The notes under the pieces are model-generated. The model searched no databases and was not told the origin of the DNA. It saw only the letters and a program-made list of their open reading frames with translations. 9,373 nt of DNA, from contig JAJZLX010000175.1 of the NCBI GenBank assembly GCA_021850555.1, forward strand, positions 1 through 9,373. Direction: 5' to 3'. The position numbers and the translations under genes were made by a program. Shown piece after piece: positions 1-5,298 of the stretch; the stretch's first letter is position 1, and every line of letters starts with the position of its first letter. This DNA comes from Pseudomonadota bacterium (lineage in GTDB: Bacteria > Pseudomonadota > Gammaproteobacteria > Steroidobacterales > Steroidobacteraceae).

Positions 1-144
1 CTGCTTTACCTCACCGCCATCGTCCTCGCCGCCTTTGCCCGCTGGGCCTCGCTCGCGCTTTATGCCCTGGTGGCGCTGCTGTGGCTCATCCCGGACCGGC
101 GCATCGAGCGCGCCCTGGCGGGGCGGGGCGGCAGGGGCGCGTAG
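1..144 (+). CDS. TMEM175/DUF1211-like membrane protein, C-terminal fragment
   Basis: Only the last 47 codons are in the window; the reading frame is open from base 1 to the TAG at 142-144. The fragment is one long hydrophobic helix (about residues 3-31, rich in L, A and W) followed by a short basic tail beginning PDRRIER. A final membrane helix with a WLIPDRRIE-like end is what I recall from bacterial DUF1211/TMEM175 proteins, which form potassium-selective channels in the cytoplasmic membrane. That assignment rests on the tail alone, so it is tentative; any other polytopic membrane protein is possible. It is transcribed towards the broken metX and is not part of the exosortase locus. Confidence 0.55.
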   Translation: MLYLTAIVLAAFARWASLALYALVALLWLIPDRRIERALAGRGGRGA

Positions 145-386
145 CGCCGCCGAGGCCCACGCCGAGCGCAGTCTCGGGCTCGCCGGGCGCACTTGCCCAA
201 GCGCGCGGCGCGCCGAGCGGCAGTTGCTGCTCGTCTCCCTGAGCTGCGAGCGCAGTCACACTTGCCGAGGCCTCCTCCGGGCTGTACTCGCTGCGGCTCG
301 ACTGTCTGGGTGTCGCCATCGAGCGCGCGGCGCTCGATGCGCCGGGCGGGACCGGCCCGCGCTCGCCCCCGTCGATCCGCTGAGCA
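145..386. other. Gene-poor tail-to-tail intergenic region
   Basis: About 240 bases lie between the stop of the membrane-protein fragment (+) and the stop of the metX remnant (-). Short frames exist on both strands, but their translations are arginine-, alanine- and proline-rich and resemble no family I know. The 11-mer CGAGCGCAGTC occurs twice (163-173 and 247-257), each followed a few to about 16 bases later by CACTTGCC or ACACTTGCC, which suggests an old partial duplication. A strong hairpin is at 317-339. I see no convincing gene here. Confidence 0.5.
317..339. terminator. Perfect 10-bp hairpin downstream of metX
   Basis: CATCGAGCGC (317-326) and GCGCTCGATG (330-339) are exact reverse complements with a 3-base loop, giving a very stable GC-rich stem. 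It lies about 48 bases beyond the metX stop on the - strand, where a terminator would be expected, and could also end transcription of the + strand membrane gene. No T-tract follows on either side, so it is not a canonical intrinsic terminator; it may protect a 3' end or be a repeat element. Confidence 0.45.
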
Positions 387-1365
387 CTAGCTCCCGCACC
401 CCATCAGGCTTGCCAGGATGGCGCGCAGCTGCTCCGGCTCGCGCAGATACGCATCGTGGCCGTGAATGGAGGAAATCTCCCGCAGTTGCCCGCTCGACAT
501 CCGCGCCACCAGCGCCCGCACGTCCGCGAGCGGCACCAGCTGATCCTCGCGCACCGCCACCGCCGTCGTCGGAACGAAGATCCGGCCGGCATCGACTTGG
601 TGCAGGTCGAGGGATTCGGACAGGCAAAGGAAGGACTCTGCCCGAAATCGGCAGCCCGCCGCACCGTCCGCGAACAAATAGCCCTCCACTGGGAACACGA
701 ACCGATCCGCCGCGCGATGCGCCGGGGCGGCAAATCGTGCCGCGAACTCCTCGGCGCTGCGATAGAGGGAGAGTCCGACCGCCCGGGCGAGCTGCAGGCC
801 CTCGGCCGGCCGGCCGCACTCGATCGCAAATCGCACGATACGCCGCTGGATGCTGTGCCAGGCGATGGCCATCGGATGAGCCCGGTCCGCCGCCGAGACG
901 GTGTAGAGCGAGGCTACGCGCTCCGGATAGCGCTCCGCGAAGGCGAGTGCCACCATGCCCCCGTAAGAGCCGCCCACGATCGAGCAGCCGCGCGAGCACG
1001 TCGGCTTGATCGTAGGTCGAGATACTCGGGAAAGAGCCGCTTGGCTGCACAGCGCTCGAGTCCCCCTGCCCGCCGAGGTAATCGAAGCTGAGGATCCGCA
1101 GGCGCGCCGGGTCGAGCGGGCGACCCGGGCCGATGAGCTGCGCCCAGCAGCCTTCGCGCGGGTCATCGACCTGAAACAGCCTGCGGTCGCACCAGATCCC
1201 TCCCAGGGCGCACACCAGGGGTGCCTCGGGGGGACCGGTGAGCCGCCAGGCGATGCGCGCATCCGTGAGGCTTCCCCCATGGTGCAGAGGCCACGATCCC
1301 GGCCAATGGAGCACGCCGTCGCGATGAGCGAGCACCGGCCGCGCGGTATGTGGCGAGACATCCAA
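387..1365 (-). pseudogene. metX: MetX-type homoserine O-acyltransferase, frameshifted
   Basis: An alpha/beta-hydrolase-fold acyltransferase of the MetX type, which acylates homoserine with acetyl- or succinyl-CoA in methionine synthesis. No single frame encodes it. The N-terminal part (1365 to about 979) reads DVSPHTARPVL, then GGSLTDARIAWRLTG, CALGGI, FDYLGGQGDSS and STYDQADVLARLLD. The C-terminal part (about 980 to 387) is in another frame and carries the nucleophile elbow GGSYGGMVALAFAERYPERV, then AADRAHPMAIAW, QRRIVRFA, the likely acidic residue in REDQLVP, and the catalytic His in HGHDAYL. At the junction LLD runs directly into IVGGSYGG. Homologues normally have about eight residues there (an ALGI-RLHA-like loop), so a deletion of 3N+2 bases, about 26, best explains the shift. 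The first frame has only TTG or GTG starts (TTG at 1365). Acetyl versus succinyl specificity cannot be read here. The reading as a pseudogene would fall if the deletion is an assembly error. Confidence 0.75.
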
Positions 1366-1456
1366 GCGTCATGTCCAGCCCAGGGAGCGTTGCCTCATCA
1401 TCGGCCGAATGCCGCGTGCACCGCAAGTGTGCCACCAGCCCCGACCGGCGCATGAA

Positions 1457-1482
1457 CCCTGTGGACATATCCTGTGACAGGG
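1457..1482. promoter_or_regulatory. Operator-like inverted and direct repeat
   Basis: CCCTGT (1457-1462) and ACAGGG (1477-1482) form an inverted repeat with a 14-base spacer. In the same place CCTGTGGACA (1458-1467) and CCTGTGACA (1471-1479) form an imperfect direct repeat with a 13-base period. It lies about 90 bases upstream of the metX start and about 170 upstream of the sorting-substrate gene. It does not match the MetR (TGAA-N5-TTCA) or MetJ sites. It could be a repressor site or chance. Confidence 0.25.
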
Positions 1483-1552
1483 GCGCCCAACCCGGTCTCG
1501 GTAACGGAGGGTCGCCTCGGATTTGACATAGTGCAACACCCCGACGCGCCGT

Positions 1553-1580
1553 TTGCTTTTGGCGACGGCTGAGCTATCAT
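1553..1580 (+). promoter_or_regulatory. Candidate sigma-70 promoter of the sorting-substrate gene
   Basis: TATCAT (1575-1580) differs from the -10 consensus at one base. TTGCTT (1553-1558) is a partial -35 match, 16 bases upstream. Transcription would start near 1587, giving a leader of about 63 bases before the ATG at 1650. A better -35 hexamer, TTGACA at 1523-1528, has no fitting -10 at normal spacing. The call is by eye. Confidence 0.35.
1558..1576 (+). promoter_or_regulatory. Candidate sigma-54 promoter, overlapping the sigma-70 candidate
   Basis: TTGGC (1559-1563) and GC (1573-1574) have the GG-N10-GC spacing required for a sigma-54 (RpoN) promoter. The -24 element matches TTGGC; the -12 element is GAGCT rather than TTGCW, so the match is partial. 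The idea has weight because exosortase/PEP-CTERM genes in several proteobacteria are controlled by the PrsK/PrsR two-component pair acting with RpoN. No regulator gene is in this window. Confidence 0.25.
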
Positions 1581-1649
1581 CGGGGCCGACTGGCATTGCG
1601 GAAAGGGATGACCGGAGAGCCACTTTAGGAACAGGAGAGAGAAAACAAG

Positions 1650-2024
1650 ATGCGCAAGTTCCTCGGGATTCTGGCCCTCTCGATCGGGGCCGCGACAACG
1701 GCCTATGCGAACCCCTCCCCGCCGCGGCAGCTGGACCATAGCGCCCAGGTCTCGACCGGCCTCGGGTCGTGGCTGTCGAGCCAGCCGAGGTCCTCTCTGC
1801 AGGCGCTGGACAATTACCTCGACCAATTTGGCGGCTGGCTCGGCTCGTGGGGACAGCAGCTCGACAGTTGGGTCGATCACTCGCTGGGAGAGTCGGATGA
1901 CGACGCAAGCCAGGGAAGCGGTCCGCTCGCGGCGCCGGAGTTCGACCCGGCCGGCGCGATGGCGGCACTGACCCTGCTCGCGGGCGGGCTGGCGGTGCTT
2001 CGCGGACGGCGCGCACCCAAATAG
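1650..2024 (+). CDS. VPEID-CTERM-like exosortase substrate (APEFD variant)
   Basis: A 124-aa exported protein, probably the dedicated substrate of the exosortase E encoded next. Residues 1-20 are a signal peptide (MRKF, hydrophobic core, likely cut after A20 in TAYA-N). The C-terminus has the three-part sorting signal of PEP-CTERM proteins: a motif APEFDP (95-100), a membrane helix (about 101-117), and a basic tail RGRRAPK. In the VPEID-CTERM class the motif is V-P-E-I-D; here V is A and I is F, while P, E and D are kept. The mature part, about 75 residues, is rich in W, S, Q, G and D, with LGSW twice (38-41, 64-67), and ends in an acidic ESDDD stretch. It has no enzymatic motif, so a structural or surface role is likely. 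ATG at 1650 has a ribosome binding site AGGAGA at 1633-1638. The function of the mature protein is unknown to me. Confidence 0.8.
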   Translation: MRKFLGILALSIGAATTAYANPSPPRQLDHSAQVSTGLGSWLSSQPRSSLQALDNYLDQFGGWLGSWGQQLDSWVDHSLGESDDDASQGSGPLAAPEFDPAGAMAALTLLAGGLAVLRGRRAPK

Positions 2025-2031
2025 CCTCCCT

Positions 2032-2054
2032 GCACCGGTAAGCCCACCCGGTGC
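2032..2054 (+). promoter_or_regulatory. Hairpin between substrate and exosortase genes
   Basis: GCACCGG (2032-2038) and CCGGTGC (2048-2054) form a 7-bp GC-rich stem with a 9-base loop, 7 bases after the substrate stop. No T-tract follows. It may attenuate transcription or stabilise the upstream message, so that substrate is made in excess over its processing enzyme. A GTG at 2051, the first possible exosortase start, lies inside the right arm, which argues against that start being used freely. Confidence 0.4.
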
Positions 2055-2170
2055 GGCGATCCGATGCCGCCTTGCGCCGCGCCCGTCACGGGACGCCGCA
2101 CACCAAAACGCTTGCCGTGCGCGCAACCGAGCCGACAGCGACGGCGGAGGAGCGAGCGCCGAGGGACCGA

Positions 2171-3760
2171 ATGGGTCTCACGGCAAGGCTCGGCGCGTTC
2201 GCTGTCACTCTGTTCGCAGAGAAGTTCTTTCTCAACTTCTTCATTGATATCTCCAGAGCGGACCTGGCCGGTGGCGCGGGCGCCAAGCTGCGGCTCATTC
2301 AGCACCTCGGCTTTCGCTTCGCGGTACCATTTACTCTCGCGCTAGTGCTGTTCGTCGCCGTTCGCGGCGACAGCACTCTCGAGCAGCTCGATCGCCGGGC
2401 GCGAACGCTGTCCGTGAATCGGCGGTGGCTTGTCCTGCACGGCACGCTCATCGCCATTCTCGCCGCCACTTTGACCCGATGGTACGGAAGCGGCGGAGTT
2501 CGCCTACCGCTCGTGGCGGTCTCTGTGTGCATTGCGGGGGGCGCCCTCGTTTCCCTGCTCGCGGCGCTTGCGCCGCTCGAGCTCTGGCGCCGCGGCGCTG
2601 CGGCGCTCGGCATGCGTTGGCTCTATGCGGCGGCCGCTGCGGCAGTGGCCTCCGCGGCATTCTCGTGGAGTCAGGACCTGTGGGAGTGGACGGCGCGGGT
2701 GACGTTCGGCATGGTCCGGCTGCTGCTGATCCCGCTCATTCCCTCGCTGCACGCCGATGGCAGCACCCGGATCCTCGCGACCCGGCATTTCGCAATCTAC
2801 GTCGCGCCGTATTGCTCGGGTCTGGAAGGGGTGGCGCTCATGCTCGCCTTCTGCTCGGCCTGGCTGATCTACTTCCGCAAGGAATACATTTTTCCTCGAG
2901 CCTTTTTGCTGATTCCGGCGAGCCTGCTGCTCATTTTCGCCCTGAACGCGGTCCGCATTGCCACACTGATGCTGATCGGCAACGCCGGCTATCCGGCCAT
3001 CGCCCTGTACGGCTTTCACTCCCAGGCGGGGTGGATCGCGTTCAATTGCGCCGCGTGTGGCGTTGCGTTCGTCAGCCGACGCAGCCCCTGGTTCAGCGCA
3101 AGCGCCGGGGGCAATGCAGCCGCCGCCACGGCGCCGAACCCAACCGCGGCTTACCTCATGCCGTTCCTGACCATTCTGGCGGCCGGAATGCTGGCGCGCG
3201 CCGCTTCAGGCAGGTTCGAGACCTGGTACGCCCTGCGGCTCCTCGCCGCAGCCGCCGCTTTCGCCTTCTACTGGCCGCAGCTCTCCCGTCTCGACTGGCG
3301 CTTCGGGTGGCGCGGACCCGCCGCAGGGATGGCTATTTTCGCGCTATGGCTGGCGGCAGGGCACTTGATCCTCGCTCCGCAAAGCCTGCCCGCGGCACTG
3401 GCGGCCCTGTCCGCGCCGGCCCGCGATCTTTGGATCGCCTCCCGTGCGGCGACGGCGATTCTCGTCCTGCCGGTGGCCGGGGAGCTGGCGTACCGGGGCT
3501 ATCTGCTGCGGCGGCTGGTCGGGAAGGATTTCGAAGCCGTGCCCTTCCGGTCGGTCGGATGGGGGCCGCTGCTCGTCACGGCGGTCGCATTCGGCGCCGT
3601 GCACGGGGCGCTCTGGTTGCCCGCCATCGCCGCCGGCACCGTCTATGGGATGGTGCTCGTTCGCACAGGGCGGCTGGGAGAGGCGGTTGCGGCACACGCT
3701 ACGCTGAACGGGCTCCTGGCCGCATGGGTCCTCTTCGGAGGGCACTGGCAATTCTGGTAG
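2171..3760 (+). CDS. xrtE: Exosortase E / CPBP protease fusion (VPEID-CTERM system)
   Basis: A polytopic inner-membrane transpeptidase-like enzyme, 529 aa from this start. The N-terminal two thirds is the exosortase domain with its catalytic triad: Cys215 in APYCSGLEG, Arg262 in NAVRIATLM and His283 in GFHSQAGW. It would cut C-terminally sorted proteins on the outer face. A linker (about 305-325) leads to a CPBP (CAAX/Rce1-type) domain with GELAYRGYLLRRL (437-449), FGAVHG with His478, and HATLN with His509 and Asn513. This two-domain layout is the signature of exosortase E, paired with VPEID-CTERM substrates such as the gene upstream. Oddly, the first Glu of EExxxR is Gly437 (codon GGG at 3479-3481), while Glu438 and Arg442 remain. 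I chose ATG 2171 because it directly precedes the hydrophobic start and follows GAGGGA (2161-2166). GTG at 2051 would add 40 polar residues and lies in a hairpin. Confidence 0.88.
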   Translation: MGLTARLGAFAVTLFAEKFFLNFFIDISRADLAGGAGAKLRLIQHLGFRFAVPFTLALVLFVAVRGDSTLEQLDRRARTLSVNRRWLVLHGTLIAILAATLTRWYGSGGVRLPLVAVSVCIAGGALVSLLAALAPLELWRRGAAALGMRWLYAAAAAAVASAAFSWSQDLWEWTARVTFGMVRLLLIPLIPSLHADGSTRILATRHFAIYVAPYCSGLEGVALMLAFCSAWLIYFRKEYIFPRAFLLIPASLLLIFALNAVRIATLMLIGNAGYPAIALYGFHSQAGWIAFNCAACGVAFVSRRSPWFSASAGGNAAAATAPNPTAAYLMPFLTILAAGMLARAASGRFETWYALRLLAAAAAFAFYWPQLSRLDWRFGWRGPAAGMAIFALWLAAGHLILAPQSLPAALAALSAPARDLWIASRAATAILVLPVAGELAYRGYLLRRLVGKDFEAVPFRSVGWGPLLVTAVAFGAVHGALWLPAIAAGTVYGMVLVRTGRLGEAVAAHATLNGLLAAWVLFGGHWQFW

Positions 3761-3815
3761 CAATTTCAACGACGACAAGCACACGACGGCGCAGCCGCCA
3801 TTGCGAAGTCATATC

Positions 3816-5225
3816 GTGATCAGGCAGCCAAGAATACTGATCGTTTGCGAGCACGCCTCCGCCCGCTTCGGCGGCGAGGCCGCCCTGCCGTTGCACTATT
3901 TCCGCGTGCTGCGCAACCGTGGCTACGCCGTATGGCTGATCACGCACGCGCGCACCCGGGATGAGCTCAGCGAGATCTTTCCGGGCGAGGAGCGGATCGT
4001 TTACGTCGAGGACACCCGGCTGCATCGGCTCCTGTGGCACGCCGCGCGGTGTCTGCCGACGAGGCTCGCCAATTTCTCCGTCGGCTTCGTTTCCCGGCTG
4101 GCCTGCCAGCTCGAGCAGCGCAAACTCGCCCGCCGGCTGATCAGTGCGCACCGGATCGACATCGTGCACCAGCCGATGCCCGTCTCGCCCCGTGAGCCGT
4201 CGATGATGTACGGCCTTGGCGCGCCGGTGATCATCGGCCCGATGAACGGCGGGCTCGACTACCCACCGGCCTTTCGCGGCAACAGCCCGCTCATCGAGCG
4301 CGGTTTCATCCTTTTCGGACGCTGGTCCGCCTCGATCCTGAACCGGCTCATGCCCGGCAAGCGCCGGGCCGCGTTTCTTCTGGTTGCCAATTCACTCACC
4401 CGCCGCTCGCTGCCCTCCGGCCTCTGTCGCCGGGTCATCGAGATGGTGGAAAACGGCGTGGACCTTTCTCTCTGGCAACCGGCGCCGGCTCGGCCGCGTC
4501 AGGCGAGTGCCTCCCTCCCGGTCACGTTCCTTTTTCTCGGCCGCTTGATTGCCTTGAAGTCCGTCGACCTCCTGCTGTATGCGTTCGAGCGGGCGTCCCG
4601 GCAGGTGGCAGTGCGCCTGCTCGTCGCAGGGGACGGGCCGGAACGAAGCCGTCTCGAGGCGTTGGCCGGACAGCTCAGGATCTTGTCTGCGGCGCCGGCC
4701 CGCCCCGGCACTGTGGCATTCAAAGGGTGGCTCTCCCAGGCCGAAGCGGCCGCAGCGCTGCAGCGGGCCGATGCCCTCGTGCTCCCGAGCGTGCACGACT
4801 GTGGCGGCGCCGTGGTGCTCGAAGCGATGTGCGCCGGCAAACCCGTGATCGCCACCGCATGGGGCGGACCGAAGGATTATCTGGACGAGACCTGCGGGGT
4901 GCTGGTGCCGCCAACCAACCGGGAAGCGCTGATTGAAGGGTTCTCCGAGGCGATGATCCGTCTGGCAATGTCCCCGGAAACACGGCACACTATGGGCGCG
5001 AGGGGCCGGGAGAAAATCCTCAGCCACTACGACTGGGAGCTGAAAGTCGATCGAGTCCTGCAGATCTATCGGGAAGCGATGGGACAGGATGAATCGCAGA
5101 TTCCTCAAGTCACCGGTGGCGAAATGAGCGAGGCAGCAAGGCTCGGCGAAGCGCAACAGGACGGACTGTTACAAGCTCCCGGCGTAGCACCAGTTGATTC
5201 CCCGGACGATCTCAAGCCGCGGTAG
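3816..5225 (+). CDS. Family 4 glycosyltransferase (GT-B fold), exopolysaccharide
   Basis: A cytoplasmic sugar transferase of the GT4 family, 469 aa from this start. The N-terminal Rossmann half begins RILIVCEHAS, then FGGEAALPLHYF and, further on, IIGPMNGGLDYPP. The C-terminal donor-binding half has FLFLGRLIALKS (about 239-250), LLVAGDGPE, FKGWLSQAEA and LPSVHDCGGAVVLEAMCAGKPVIAT (about 323-347). The usual E-x7-E pair appears as D-x7-E (Asp328, Glu336). After the last fold helix (YREAM) comes an unusual polar tail of about 49 residues, rich in Q, E and P, with no family match I know. It follows the exosortase by 55 bases and precedes the ligase by 73. I recall this subtype from exosortase-linked polysaccharide loci, so it probably adds a sugar to the repeat unit; donor and linkage are unknown. 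GTG 3816 was preferred to the in-frame TTG at 3801; neither has a clear ribosome binding site. Confidence 0.82.
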   Translation: MIRQPRILIVCEHASARFGGEAALPLHYFRVLRNRGYAVWLITHARTRDELSEIFPGEERIVYVEDTRLHRLLWHAARCLPTRLANFSVGFVSRLACQLEQRKLARRLISAHRIDIVHQPMPVSPREPSMMYGLGAPVIIGPMNGGLDYPPAFRGNSPLIERGFILFGRWSASILNRLMPGKRRAAFLLVANSLTRRSLPSGLCRRVIEMVENGVDLSLWQPAPARPRQASASLPVTFLFLGRLIALKSVDLLLYAFERASRQVAVRLLVAGDGPERSRLEALAGQLRILSAAPARPGTVAFKGWLSQAEAAAALQRADALVLPSVHDCGGAVVLEAMCAGKPVIATAWGGPKDYLDETCGVLVPPTNREALIEGFSEAMIRLAMSPETRHTMGARGREKILSHYDWELKVDRVLQIYREAMGQDESQIPQVTGGEMSEAARLGEAQQDGLLQAPGVAPVDSPDDLKPR

Positions 5226-5298
5226 TCCCGATTCGGCGCCGACCCGTGCATTCGCGCGTCCCGCCCGGGACCGGATCGGCTCCGTCGGGTAAGCGCGG

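Larger units (their letters stand above)
1366..1649. other. Divergent intergenic region, metX remnant / sorting substrate
   Basis: This 284-base stretch separates the - strand metX remnant from the + strand exosortase locus, so it should hold outward promoters for both. It contains an operator-like inverted repeat (1457-1482), overlapping candidate sigma-70 and sigma-54 promoters for the small exported protein (1553-1580), and a good ribosome binding site at 1633-1638. The stretch 1600-1632 is relatively A-rich for this genome, as expected in a 5' leader. I see no RNA gene or riboswitch that I recognise. Confidence 0.5.

Noticed and set aside
86..319. 77-codon frame on the - strand downstream of metX, as a small gene
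   Set aside because: It overlaps the membrane-protein tail, its second half is low-complexity proline, alanine and glycine, and it resembles no methionine-pathway gene.
35..1009. Long + strand frame opposite metX
   Set aside because: The translation is arginine- and proline-rich with no domain pattern. It is the antisense shadow of the metX remnant in GC-rich DNA.
1590..1606. Second sigma-54-like site starting TGGCATTGC
   Set aside because: The -24 and -12 elements would be too close; no GC lies at the required distance from the GG.
2425..3819. 464-codon + strand frame inside the exosortase gene
   Set aside because: It is an R-, A- and H-rich out-of-frame translation. The overlapping frame carries the complete exosortase and CPBP motifs.
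5226..5298. Possible terminator between the first glycosyltransferase and the ligase (GTCCC-gccc-GGGAC, 5258-5271)
   Set aside because: The stem is only 5 bp and has no T-tract. In such GC-rich DNA this is expected by chance, and same-strand spacing suggests one operon.
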